This document shows, piece after piece, positions 9,202-19,000 of a DNA stretch of 54,930 bases (its first letter is position 1; each line of letters starts with the position of its first letter). Below the pieces are notes generated by a model, which saw only the letters and a program-made list of their open reading frames with translations, did not search any database and had not been told where the DNA came from. Both the position numbers and the translations under genes were made by a program. Source of the stretch: Helicobacteraceae bacterium (GTDB lineage: Bacteria > Campylobacterota > Campylobacteria > Campylobacterales > Sulfurimonadaceae); assembly GCA_021163845.1 (NCBI GenBank), contig JAGGTH010000050.1, positions 1 through 54,930 of the forward strand. The letters run 5' to 3'.

Positions 9202-9284
9202 AAGATAATTTTTATTATCTAATAAAACTTTACTTTAAGATGGTTTTGTCTAGAATAAGTCAAATCTATCTCTAAAGGTAAAGT

Positions 9285-10169
9285 ATGAAAACACTTCTAC
9301 TCACACTTCTTTGTTCTGTTGCAGCTTTTGCAATCGAACCTATCGTTAGCGCTTCGTGGCTCCAAAAAAATCTCGACAAGAAAAACCTCACTATTGTAGA
9401 GATCTCTTCGGCTTCAAGTTATCACTCCGGACACATCCCAAATGCAACATACTCAACTATTGATAAGTGGAGAGCCAATAATGGTACTTTTATCAGTATC
9501 AAAGAAGCACAGTTGATTCAAGATGAGATCCAACGTTTAGGGATTACGGAAGCTTCGGATGTAGTACTTTATGCAGATATCCAAACTCCAAAAGACTTCC
9601 TTAAAGCAAGTTATATCTATTGGGCACTCAATTACCACGGTATTAACAATGTGGCACTTTTAGATGGTGGAAAACAAGCATGGATTAGTGAGGTGGCACA
9701 GCTTGACAAGCGTATGCCAAAGATCGCAAAAAGCTCTTACAAAGTAAAACTTAATCCAAATCTCATAGCAGATAGAATATATGTACAAAAGAGTATTGAT
9801 AAACTCCCTATGATCGATGCGAGACCTGCAGATAAATATCTTGGGATCACTCCAACTGCAACTGTAGCAAGAGATGGACACATCCAAGGAGCGATGAGTT
9901 ATTCATGGAATTACTCTGTAGAGAATGACTATAAGCTCAAAGAGAGTAAAAAGCTCGATGCACTTTTTACCAATGGCTATGGGCTTGATAAAAAAAATGA
10001 GGTGCTTGTGTATTGTACAGGTGGGTTGGAAACGTCATTTAACTATTTCGTATTAAGTGGTGTGTTAGGGTTTGAGCATGTTCGCTTATACGATGCTTCG
10101 ATGAAAGAGTGGGGAAATCGCGAAGATACTCCGATGATTCAGTATAAATATGAAGTATTTCAAAAATAG
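9285..10169 (+). CDS. Periplasmic tandem rhodanese (sulfurtransferase)
   Basis: Probable thiosulfate or 3-mercaptopyruvate sulfurtransferase. A signal peptide (cleavage after AFA, residue 17) sends it to the periplasm. Two rhodanese domains follow, about residues 22-145 and 160-290. Only the second has an active-site cysteine (CTGGLETS, Cys244). The matching position of the first reads YADIQ, so that domain is structural. CTGGLE differs from the CGSG-type loop of mercaptopyruvate enzymes, so the donor is uncertain. Periplasmic placement would suit a sulfur-oxidising lifestyle. It is flanked by its own TAGAAT box (9251-9256) and an AAAGG ribosome site. Confidence 0.88.
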   Translation: MKTLLLTLLCSVAAFAIEPIVSASWLQKNLDKKNLTIVEISSASSYHSGHIPNATYSTIDKWRANNGTFISIKEAQLIQDEIQRLGITEASDVVLYADIQTPKDFLKASYIYWALNYHGINNVALLDGGKQAWISEVAQLDKRMPKIAKSSYKVKLNPNLIADRIYVQKSIDKLPMIDARPADKYLGITPTATVARDGHIQGAMSYSWNYSVENDYKLKESKKLDALFTNGYGLDKKNEVLVYCTGGLETSFNYFVLSGVLGFEHVRLYDASMKEWGNREDTPMIQYKYEVFQK

Positions 10170-10194
10170 ACTCCCTTTTATGGGAGCCTCATAA

Positions 10195-10959
10195 CTATTG
10201 AAGTTCTTTAGCTTTCTTGTATGCCTCGGCTATCGCATCGATACACGCCGCGCGTACATTTCCATCTTCTAAGGCTCCATATCCCGCAGCTGTCGTTCCA
10301 CCAGGGCTCATCACGCCATCTTTAAGCAGGGCAGGGTGAATCTCTTGAATAAGCTCACCAAAACCACCAAATAAACCACGCATCGCCTCCATAGCATCTG
10401 CACGTTTCATCCCTTGTTTCACCGCTCCATCTGCGAGTGCTTCAGCGATAAGACACAGATACGCTGGTCCACTTCCCGCTAAACCTGTAGCGATATCAAG
10501 TTCTTTTTCGCTACTGAGCCAAAGCGTAGAACCAATAGCACCTAAGAGCTCTTTTGCTTCCTCTGCAAAAGCTTCATCACCTGTAAGTGTGGTCATAGAG
10601 CGTCCTACACTCGCAGCGAGATTAGGCATTGAGCGTACAACTGCTTCAGGTTTGAGATATTTTTTTATCTTTGCTACGGGTGTACCAGCAAGTACAGAAA
10701 AGATTACCCTTGCATTCCCTTTTAGTTTTTCTGAAATACTCTCAATATTGGCAGGTTTGACACATAACATAATTGTTTTGCCTTGCATATCATAGCCATC
10801 GATAAGGTTTTTTTCAATTGAGGCACCAAGCTCTTGTTCAAATTTTTCTAGATTTTTTAAGCTTCTACCTACCACTTCTATCTCATACTTTTCTTTGAGT
10901 CCTTGTGCTATGCTAAGTGCCATATTTCCGTTGCCAATAAATGTAATTTTATCTTTCAT
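10195..10959 (-). CDS. proC: Pyrroline-5-carboxylate reductase
   Basis: Last enzyme of proline synthesis: reduces 1-pyrroline-5-carboxylate with NAD(P)H. It has an N-terminal Rossmann site (GNGNMALSIAQGL) and the C-terminal family signature region around SPGGTTAAGYGALE. Its 254 residues are slightly shorter than the usual 265-275. It is transcribed away from proB, so all three proline genes sit together and share one intergenic control region. Confidence 0.95.
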   Translation of the reverse strand: MKDKITFIGNGNMALSIAQGLKEKYEIEVVGRSLKNLEKFEQELGASIEKNLIDGYDMQGKTIMLCVKPANIESISEKLKGNARVIFSVLAGTPVAKIKKYLKPEAVVRSMPNLAASVGRSMTTLTGDEAFAEEAKELLGAIGSTLWLSSEKELDIATGLAGSGPAYLCLIAEALADGAVKQGMKRADAMEAMRGLFGGFGELIQEIHPALLKDGVMSPGGTTAAGYGALEDGNVRAACIDAIAEAYKKAKELQ

Positions 10960-10977
10960 CTTGTCCTAACCTTTTTA

Positions 10978-10990
10978 TGTTAGTATAACA
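10978..10990. promoter_or_regulatory. Dyad with divergent -10 boxes between proC and proB
   Basis: The inverted repeat TGTTA-GTA-TAACA contains TATAAC on the plus strand (10984-10989, toward proB) and TATACT on the minus strand (toward proC). One short symmetric site could therefore serve both directions, or be an operator over both promoters. I see no known proline-regulator motif. Confidence 0.4.
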
Positions 10991-11034
10991 TCTATGCAAG
11001 AAGAAAGCCAAATCAAATAAAATAAAGGGAATAT

Positions 11035-11817
11035 ATGAAAAGAATAGTTATCAAAGTTGGAAGTGCGGTTTTGACACAAAACAACAATATAGCAAGGGAG
11101 AGGATGCTCAACCTTGTGAGTCTTATCGCAAAACTACGATCGCAATATGATGTGATCTTGGTAAGTTCAGGCGCGGTAGCAGCAGGGTATTCGGCACTTA
11201 AACTCGACAAAACAAAACAGATTGGCAAAAAAGCGATCGCTGCTGCTGGGCAACCGATCCTTATGACAAGCTATAAAAAGAAATTTGATATTTTTGATAT
11301 TGACACGGCACAGATCCTTTTAACCGAAGATGATTTTGACTCAAGAAAAAGAACAAAGATGTTTCAAGAGATCATTGACGCACATCTTAGTAATGACATT
11401 CTCCCTATTGTCAATGAAAACGATATCTCTTCTACTCCAGAGCAACTTTTTGGAGACAACGACCAACTCTCAGCAAATGTTGCAGATGCACTCAATGCTG
11501 ATCTCTTAGTGATCCTCAGTGATATTGATGGGTACTATGATAAAAACCCAAGTGAACATAAAGATGCAAAAATATATAAAGTGCTTCATGAAGTTCCACC
11601 AGAAGAGCTCAATAATGCTGCAACACCTAATGATCCTTTTGCAACGGGTGGTATCGTAACAAAGCTTAAAGCAGCTGATTATATGATCAAGCACAACAGA
11701 AGAATGTTCTTATCAAACGGTTTTGATCTCTCTTATACAGAGGAATTTTTACTTGAAGGAAAACATACTTTAGGAACACTTTTTGAACCTAAAAATTATA
11801 AAAAAGAGGAGAAATAA
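11035..11817 (+). CDS. proB: Glutamate 5-kinase, short form without PUA domain
   Basis: First enzyme of proline synthesis: phosphorylates glutamate on its gamma-carboxyl group. The amino-acid-kinase fold opens with KRIVIKVGSAVLT, and PIVNENDISS plus FGDNDQLSANVA form the substrate sites. It ends at 260 residues and lacks the C-terminal PUA domain of the 367-residue E. coli enzyme. Short forms are known and functional. It ends directly at the proA start (TAA then ATG), so the two are translationally coupled. Confidence 0.95.
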   Translation: MKRIVIKVGSAVLTQNNNIARERMLNLVSLIAKLRSQYDVILVSSGAVAAGYSALKLDKTKQIGKKAIAAAGQPILMTSYKKKFDIFDIDTAQILLTEDDFDSRKRTKMFQEIIDAHLSNDILPIVNENDISSTPEQLFGDNDQLSANVADALNADLLVILSDIDGYYDKNPSEHKDAKIYKVLHEVPPEELNNAATPNDPFATGGIVTKLKAADYMIKHNRRMFLSNGFDLSYTEEFLLEGKHTLGTLFEPKNYKKEEK

Positions 11818-13050
11818 ATGGAAGCTTTTTTAAAAGAGGCCAAAGCTGCAAGTAGAGTTCTCTCTACGATCAGTGGTTCAGACAAAAATAGAATCTTGCG
11901 TGAAATGGCTGAGGCCCTTCGTGCAAATACACTCAACCTTATAGAAGCAAATACGAAAGATATGGTAGCAGGAAAAGAAAATGATCTCTCAAGTGCATTG
12001 ATGGATAGACTTTTTTTGGATGAAAAACGTATTGATGCGATGGCTGTAGCGATCGAAGAGATTGCAGCGCTCAAAGAACCGATAGGACGCGTGCTTGATG
12101 GTTGGGTCACTGAAGATGGACTTAAGATGGAAAAAGTATCTATCCCTATCGGTGTGATAGGGATCATCTATGAATCTCGTCCAAATGTGACAAGTGATAC
12201 GGCAGCACTCTGCTTTAAGAGTGCAAATGTTTGTGTCCTCAAAGGTGGAAAAGAAGCGGAACATTCTAATAAGGCAATTGCCGAAGTACTCAAAAATGTT
12301 TTGATCAAAAATGATCTGCCTCCATCTTTGATCTCACTGATTCCTGATTCTTCACGTGAGGGTGTTGCAAAACTTATTAAGATGGATAAATACGTAGACC
12401 TTATCATCCCTCGTGGTGGTGCAGGGCTTATCAAATATGTAAGTGAAAATGCAACGGTAAGTGTGGTCAAGCACGATAAAGGGCAGTGCCATACTTATAT
12501 AGACAAAGATGCGATCTTAGAAAATGCTATCGCAATTGCCATCAACGCAAAAGTACAACGTCCTGGTGTTTGTAATGCTATGGAAACACTCCTTGTTGAC
12601 AGTGCACTTGCAGATAAAGCGCTTCCACTTTTAAAAGCAGAATTTGATAATGCAGGAACAAGACTTAAAGGATGTGTAAGAACGCAAGCGATCATCGATG
12701 TGGAAAATGCAACGGATGAAGACTATGATACAGAGTATCTTGCAAATATTTTAAATATTAAAGTTGTCGATGGGGTAGAGGGTGCGATAGAACACATTGT
12801 ACGTTTTAGTTCAGGACACTCTGAAGCGATCATTACTGAAAACATCACAAAAGCTGAGCTCTTTATGAATGCTATTGATGCGGCGGCTGTCTATGTCAAT
12901 GCTTCTACGCGTTTTACAGATGGTGGCGCTTTTGGATTTGGTGCAGAGGTTGGGATCAGTACTAACAAACTTCATGCACGTGGTCCAATGGGGATCGAGG
13001 GACTCACAACCTATAAATTTAAAATTTATGGAAGTGGTCAAATAAGATAA
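11818..13050 (+). CDS. proA: Gamma-glutamyl phosphate reductase
   Basis: Second enzyme of proline synthesis: reduces gamma-glutamyl phosphate to the semialdehyde with NADPH. The 410-residue protein has an aldehyde-dehydrogenase fold with catalytic Cys252 in VQRPGVCNAMETLL. The glutamyl-phosphate-reductase signature is near the C-terminus (RFTDGGAFGFGAEVGIST). It follows proB with no gap and is closed by a bidirectional terminator. Confidence 0.96.
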   Translation: MEAFLKEAKAASRVLSTISGSDKNRILREMAEALRANTLNLIEANTKDMVAGKENDLSSALMDRLFLDEKRIDAMAVAIEEIAALKEPIGRVLDGWVTEDGLKMEKVSIPIGVIGIIYESRPNVTSDTAALCFKSANVCVLKGGKEAEHSNKAIAEVLKNVLIKNDLPPSLISLIPDSSREGVAKLIKMDKYVDLIIPRGGAGLIKYVSENATVSVVKHDKGQCHTYIDKDAILENAIAIAINAKVQRPGVCNAMETLLVDSALADKALPLLKAEFDNAGTRLKGCVRTQAIIDVENATDEDYDTEYLANILNIKVVDGVEGAIEHIVRFSSGHSEAIITENITKAELFMNAIDAAAVYVNASTRFTDGGAFGFGAEVGISTNKLHARGPMGIEGLTTYKFKIYGSGQIR

Positions 13051-13055
13051 CAAAA

Positions 13056-13082
13056 AAAGCTACAAAACTATTTGTAGCTTTT
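13056..13082. terminator. Bidirectional intrinsic terminator after proA
   Basis: Perfect 12-bp stem AAAAGCTACAAA / TTTGTAGCTTTT with a 3-nt loop (CTA). Because the stem begins with A and ends with T, it gives a U-tract in both directions. It can end proBA on the plus strand and the converging receiver gene on the minus strand. The right arm lies inside the last codons of that minus-strand gene. Confidence 0.75.
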
Positions 13083-14747
13083 GATATCTTCTAAAAGTGA
13101 AGTGAGGTGTTTTTCATATTGATCTACTAAACTCAAATAGCTTTTTTCTTCTACATCTTGCAGAGCATCTTTGAGATCTTTTGCGATCTCATTGAGTCTG
13201 TCTGCACCAATATTTGCTGAGATACCTAAAATATCCAAGAGAAGCCTATCAGCTTGTTGTATCTGGTTTGACTCAAGAAATGTATGTATTTTCTGAGCAG
13301 AATCTCCATAGTCTCGTACAAACTCATCTAAGATCTCATGATAAAAAGCTTCATCTCCTCCACAAATACTTAAACCCTTATCTCCGTTGAGTTCTTGAGT
13401 CATCACGACCTCTACATACTCACCTGATTCTTCTTCCTCATTAGGGCTTGTATACGCATACAAGATATCATAGAGTGCATCCATACGTAAAGGTTTTTCA
13501 AGGTGCTCTTGCATTCCTGCTTCTTGCATCTTTTTGACATCATCTGCTGCAGTATCACCACTGAGTGCTACGACAAGGATATGATCGTATTCAGGGTTGG
13601 CACGTATTCTTCGCGTCGCTTCAAAACCATCTATACGGGGCATATGCGCATCCATAAGGACAAACTTGAAGTCTTTGTCTTTTTCAAGCACCTCTAAAGC
13701 TTCTTTGCCATCATTTGCCATCACAAGTTCGATCCCTGTGTCTGCGAGAAGTCCATTGATCACTTTTTGGTTGATGAGGTTATCCTCTGCGACAAGAATT
13801 CTTAGACCTGCAAACTCAGTAAAATTTGCTTTTGAAATCTTTGCATGGGGAGGAACTGCTCTTTTTTTTCTTTTTTCGCTTGAATTTTTCGTTTCACTTT
13901 CTTCTTGGGATGTCGTACTCATCTCTTTCATAGAACTCTCTACACCAAAGGTTCCTTCTTCATCGCCTCGTAAGGCTTCTGGTGCGATCTCATCTGTAGC
14001 TTCTAAAGGTTCGATTCTTTGTGTGTTTTCTTCTTGAATCTCTTCTTCTTGAATCTCTGCAGTCTCTTGAACGCTTGGTTTTTGTTCTATGTTGTATTCA
14101 GAGATCCGATTTTTTTGTTTTTGCTGTGATGCTTTGACAAAAAAGTATACAACAACCAAAATCAATAAAGCGAGCGTTGCAAGTATCTCTATAAAGTATT
14201 CCTCAACCAAATTAAACTCCTCTTTTGAAACTTTTTTTGTAACTGTAGGTGCTATTATATCCTCTTGTTTGATTTTGGCAATATTCTTTGTCGGTTTTGT
14301 TGGTAGATTTTTGAAATCAGGTTCATCAGCCAATAAGGGATCATTTTCTTGATTCTCTTGAACTTCTTTTATTGTTTGAATCTCTTTTATTTGTATCTCT
14401 TCTGAAATCACTTCTAAGGGAATCTCTTCTTGCTGTTTAGGAAATAGTTGAAGTACATAAGCATCTTTGAAAGTATCTTTGATTTGATCATAGACGAAGT
14501 ATTTGTCAGCATTTGTTGCGAGTGGCTCGAGCGTTGTGACAAAGTATTTACCATATTCTTTTGATTTTATGGTGATAGAGTTATGGTCTAAAAACTTTTT
14601 TAGTTTTATATTTTTTTGAACAAAAGTGTTTAACGTGTCGTGCATCTCCTGCGCACCTTTGAGCGTAGAATAGGTTCCAAAGACAATCTGTGATTCTTTT
14701 GTAAAGCCTAAAGTAAGAGTAAGCGCGAGGAGTAATAGTATTTTCAT
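13068..14747 (-). CDS. Membrane-anchored SPOR-like / receiver / degenerate Hpt protein
   Basis: Unusual 559-residue signalling protein. It has a signal peptide (1-17), a SPOR-like periplasmic domain (about 20-110, with QIVFGTYSTLKGAQ and GKYFVTTLEPL), a linker, and a transmembrane helix (about 187-205). A Glu-rich cytoplasmic linker leads to a complete receiver domain (about 316-435) with the acidic pair in LVAEDN, phospho-acceptor Asp near 366 in LMDAHMPR, and the Lys of LEKPLR. The C-terminal domain (about 450-555) resembles Hpt but reads LDILGISANIG where HTLKGxxxNxG is expected, so the phospho-histidine is absent. The SPOR part suggests septal peptidoglycan binding. The partner kinase is unknown. 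Confidence 0.75.
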   Translation of the reverse strand: MKILLLLALTLTLGFTKESQIVFGTYSTLKGAQEMHDTLNTFVQKNIKLKKFLDHNSITIKSKEYGKYFVTTLEPLATNADKYFVYDQIKDTFKDAYVLQLFPKQQEEIPLEVISEEIQIKEIQTIKEVQENQENDPLLADEPDFKNLPTKPTKNIAKIKQEDIIAPTVTKKVSKEEFNLVEEYFIEILATLALLILVVVYFFVKASQQKQKNRISEYNIEQKPSVQETAEIQEEEIQEENTQRIEPLEATDEIAPEALRGDEEGTFGVESSMKEMSTTSQEESETKNSSEKRKKRAVPPHAKISKANFTEFAGLRILVAEDNLINQKVINGLLADTGIELVMANDGKEALEVLEKDKDFKFVLMDAHMPRIDGFEATRRIRANPEYDHILVVALSGDTAADDVKKMQEAGMQEHLEKPLRMDALYDILYAYTSPNEEEESGEYVEVVMTQELNGDKGLSICGGDEAFYHEILDEFVRDYGDSAQKIHTFLESNQIQQADRLLLDILGISANIGADRLNEIAKDLKDALQDVEEKSYLSLVDQYEKHLTSLLEDIKSYK

Positions 14748-14806
14748 ATTTTCACTTTTTTTATTTATGATACACTAGTATAAATTAAATTATACCAAAG
14801 TTGCTG

Positions 14807-14812
14807 TATAAT
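14807..14812 (+). promoter_or_regulatory. -10 element of the rsmH-ftsL promoter
   Basis: TATAAT preceded by TTGCTG. Transcription would start near 14819, about 20 nt before the GTG at 14840. This argues against the in-frame TTG at 14801, which lies upstream of the promoter. Confidence 0.55.
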
Positions 14813-14839
14813 TCTTTTAAATTATTCGAAGGTCTTTTT

Positions 14840-15769
14840 GTGCAAAATATTCCCCATATTCCAGTCTTATATCGCGAAGTTTTAGAGCTATTTCAAGATC
14901 TTGAGAGTGGAGTGGTGATCGATTGTACGATGGGCTATGGTGGACATTCTTCAATGATCTTGGAGGCAAACCCAAATATCAAGCTCATTGCAATTGATCA
15001 AGATGAAACAGCGATAGAGTTTTCTACGAAGCGTCTTGAGCCTTATAAAGATCGTGTTGAGATCAGAAAAGGGCGTTTTTCTCAGGTAATAAAGGAGATA
15101 CTTCAAGAGTACAAGCCCCAAGAGATCAAAGGAGTGCTCGCAGATATTGGAGTTTCTTCTTTGCAACTGGATCAAAGAGAGCGCGGATTTTCTTATGAGA
15201 GCGACACACTCGATATGCGTATGGACAAAGAAGCTCCTCTTAGTGCTAGGGATGTAGTCAACACCTACGCACAATCAGATCTTGAAACTCTATTGCTTGA
15301 GTATGGAGAGCTGAGAAATTATAAAAAAATCGCTGCTTCCATTGTGCAAAATAGACCTTTTACTTCGGCAAAAGAGTTAGCTGATACAACAAAGCATCTT
15401 ATGCCTCATGGCAAAAAGATCCACCCAGCGACCCTTCTTATGCAAGCGATCCGCATTGAGGTCAACGATGAACTTGGTGAACTTAAATCGCTTCTGAAAA
15501 CTTTAGAAGAGGCGAATCTTGAGGAGACGTTGATCGCTATTATCTCTTTTCATTCTCTTGAAGATAGAATCGTCAAACAAACTTTTAGTAGGTGGTCAAA
15601 GTCATGTATCTGCCCTTCGGATGTAATGCGTTGTACTTGTGGCAATAATCACAAAAAAGGAAAGATTGTGACGAAAAAGCCTATCACCGCACAAGCGGAT
15701 GAACTCAAAGAGAATGCACGTAGTAGAAGTGCAAAACTTAGAGTCTTTAAAATGGACGCGTATGAGTGA
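14840..15769 (+). CDS. rsmH: 16S rRNA (cytosine1402-N4)-methyltransferase
   Basis: Methylates C1402 of 16S rRNA with S-adenosylmethionine (formerly MraW). The N-terminus NIPHIPVLYREVLEL and the SAM loop DCTMGYGGHS are typical, as are DIGVSSLQLD and the C-terminal ISFHSLEDRIVKQ. The GTG start is chosen because GAAGG lies seven bases upstream and a TATAAT box precedes it; the product is about 309 residues. It overlaps ftsL by 8 nt, the conserved rsmH-ftsL order of division clusters, although the rest of that cluster is not here. Confidence 0.95.
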   Translation: MQNIPHIPVLYREVLELFQDLESGVVIDCTMGYGGHSSMILEANPNIKLIAIDQDETAIEFSTKRLEPYKDRVEIRKGRFSQVIKEILQEYKPQEIKGVLADIGVSSLQLDQRERGFSYESDTLDMRMDKEAPLSARDVVNTYAQSDLETLLLEYGELRNYKKIAASIVQNRPFTSAKELADTTKHLMPHGKKIHPATLLMQAIRIEVNDELGELKSLLKTLEEANLEETLIAIISFHSLEDRIVKQTFSRWSKSCICPSDVMRCTCGNNHKKGKIVTKKPITAQADELKENARSRSAKLRVFKMDAYE

Positions 15770-16040
15770 GAAAAACCAGCTTTTAGAAGAGATGCAGGAG
15801 GTCTTTACCCCAAGAAAACATCTCGATTTTACCTATTTTCTCTATGTACTTGCTTCTATCGTCTTTGTAGGATTACTTCTTTTTCCAAAGATCTATGTTC
15901 AGCAACAGATCTATTTTAAAAGTCGTGATATAGCAAAACTTCAAAGTGAGTATGAGATGCTCAAAGAGGAGCATAAACTCATTAAATCTTCGGTAGAATC
16001 GATCCGTTTTAAAAACCAGATTCTTGATACAATCTTTTAG
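15762..16040 (+). CDS. ftsL: FtsL-like small division membrane protein
   Basis: 92-residue bitopic protein. It has a short cytoplasmic N-terminus, one transmembrane helix (about residues 22-43) and a periplasmic heptad-like coiled coil (about 50-85). FtsL has little conserved sequence, so the call rests on this architecture and the position directly after rsmH. The ATG at 15762 overlaps the rsmH stop region. An in-frame ATG at 15699 would add 21 residues translated from inside rsmH and is less likely. Confidence 0.72.
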   Translation: MSEKNQLLEEMQEVFTPRKHLDFTYFLYVLASIVFVGLLLFPKIYVQQQIYFKSRDIAKLQSEYEMLKEEHKLIKSSVESIRFKNQILDTIF

Positions 16041-16049
16041 GAGAGCCTA

Positions 16050-19000
16050 GTGTTGCGACGTTTTTTAGAATTTGCCATAGACAAACCCCTTCTCAACCAT
16101 CTATTACTCACGTTTATTTTAATGCTCTCTATCTTTTCTTATATCAACATCCCAAAAGAGATCTTTCCACCTATGGTCTCTGATGAGATCATTATTACAG
16201 GCGGATATACGGGTACATCCGCAGATATACTTGATAAGATGGTTGTCCAAACCATTGAAGATGATCTTCAAAACATTGATGAGCTTGGGATCATAGAATC
16301 GACGATAAAAAACGGTTCGTTTACGATGATGATAGATATCAAGCCAGGATCGAACAAAATATCTGTACTCAATGATGTCAAAGATGTGATCGCTACGGTC
16401 AAAAGAGATCTACCCGCAGATATGAATGAGCCTGTGGCAAAGATAAAAACACACGCTTTTCCTCTTGCACTTATCGCCCTAGCTGGGGATGTAGACAAGC
16501 GTGAACTTTTATTGCGCGCGGATGAGCTCAAACGTGACTTGAGTAAGTTCAAAGATCTCAGTGAAGTGAGCATCCGCGGAGATGCTGATGAAGAGTTGGT
16601 GATCCGTCTCAATGAACAAAAACTCTTTGCCTATAATTTACAGCCATCTCTCGCGATCAACGCGTTAAAAAATATTAGCTCTATCTTTCCTGTAGGAACG
16701 ATCAAGCAAAGAGGAGAGCACCTCTATATCTCCACATTTAACGGTGAAAAGCAAAAAGAAGATGTTGCTAATACTATTATCAATATTGCAGGTTCTCGTG
16801 TCAAGATCTCAGATATTGCAGATGTCTCTTTTGAGCTGAGCGATGAAGCGGAACTTTCACACTACAATGGGATGAGAAATATCTCTGTGAATGTTTCAAA
16901 ATCAGAACATGGAGACTCTATAGGTCTGGTCAAAGAGATGCGTACACTTCTCAAAGAGTATGAGCTTCGTTATCCGCACTTGCAGTTTGAGATCTATACA
17001 GATACCTCAATTTGGATCAAAAACCGTCTCAATACGGTTTTTTCAAATATCCTTTTTGGATTGATGCTCGTTTTTATTGCGATGCTTTTATTTATCAATC
17101 GCGGGATCGCTATGGTTGTGGCTATCGGGATCCCTGTGAGCTTTATGATAGGGCTTATTGTGAGTGAGATACTTGGACATTCTCTCAATATGCTCTCCCT
17201 TTTGGGAGCACTCATCGCTCTTGGGATGTTGGTTGATGAAGCGATCGTGGTCGCGGAGAATATCTACAGGCATCTTGAACACGGGATGGATCGACGTGAA
17301 GCGGCAATTGTTGGTGCGATTGAGATGTTTCCTGCTGTGCTTACAGCGACACTTACCACTGTTTTTGCTTTTTTACCGATGCTCCTTTTGAGTGGAGATA
17401 TGGGGACTTTTATCAAGATCATCCCTATTATGATCACCGTACTTCTGCTCTCCTCACTTTTTGAAGCGTTTTATTTTTTACCGCTTCATGCCTATGAGTT
17501 TTTACGTGTCACAAAAAAAGAGACCTATGCAAAAAAGATCTGGGCGAAACTCTATAAATGGCATAGTCAAGCGCTCCATTTTATGTTCAAGCGTAAATAT
17601 ATCTCCTTAGTGGTGATGGTTGTAACGATCTTGAGTCTTACTGTGGTTTTGGCAAAACATACGAAGTTTCAACTCTTTCCAGATTTTGATACCACACAGA
17701 TCTATGTCACAGGCAAAGTTAATATCAATAATGAACTCGAAGATACAGAGCGTTTGGTGACAAAGATTGAAAATATCCTCTTGGCAAAACTAGGCGAAAA
17801 AGATGCTACATCCGTAACCTCTGTGATCGGCTTTCAGATGGATGCAAAAAATCAAGTGGAGATGGGAGAGAACCTTTTTCATATTTTTGTAGAGCTCCAT
17901 GAAAAAGCACCAGAGAATCTTTTTGATACCTATATCAGTCCTATTCTCTCGATCGAGTATAACAAAGAGGTGCTTATTCGCCAGAAGCTTGCACAAGAGA
18001 TCAGCAAAGAGATCCAAAAAGAGCTTTTGCCACTGCGAGAGCTTCAAGACGAACATGGTCCGATCTATGAAGAACTCGTGGTTAAAGTTCCTGGTGCAGG
18101 GGTTGTCGCTAATGACATCGAAATCAGTTTAAATGGAAAAAATGAAGAGGACGTGATTGCAGGGCTTGAGAAACTACGCAGAGCACTCTCTGTTATAGAA
18201 GGTGTCTACAATGTTGCAGATGATGCAGATATCGGTGAGATGGAGCTTAAGCTTCGTGTAAATCAATACGGACAAGAGCTCGGACTTAACGAAGAGCTTC
18301 TCTCTTCTGAACTACGTGCTTATTATCTCAAGGGTGAATATGGAAAAATGTTCAATGAAGAGGGCTTGGTACGCATACGAATAGAGAGCGGGATCAATGA
18401 AGATATCCGCTCACTTGAACGTATTGAAGTGCAGATCCCTTCTACACAACAGTATGTCGCCTTGCGTGATGTAGCTGAGTTTGTTTACGTGCAAGGTTAT
18501 GTTGCACTCAACAAAGAGGATGGGCAAAGGATCCGAACAGTTTTTGGCTCTATAGACAAAGAGAAGATCACATCTTCAGAAGTGATGCAAAAGATCGAGA
18601 GTACACTTCAAGAACTTAAAAATAGTGGCTTAAGTGTGGATGTAAAAGGGGAAGAGCAAGAAAATAACAAAAACAAAAAAGAGATGATGCAAGCGGGGCT
18701 TATCGCGCTCTTTTTGATCTTTATCACTCTTGTGTGGCTTTTTGATTCGATCAAAAAATCCTTGATCGTTATTAGCATTATCCCACTTGTGCTGCTGGGT
18801 GTTTATGTAGGTCATTTTATCATGGGACTCAACCTCACCATGCCAGGTCTTATAGGGATCGTAGGACTTGCAGGTGTGGTTGTCAATGATGGACTTATAA
18901 TGGTGATGTTTATTCAAGATGCAAAAGATACAGAAGAGTTGATGCGAAAAGCAAAAACACGATTAAGACCTATTTTACTTACATCGATCACGACAGTACT

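Noticed and set aside
9203-9220. AGATAAT/ATTATCT hairpin after thrC.
   Set aside because: All A/T pairs, no following T-run; too weak to call a terminator.
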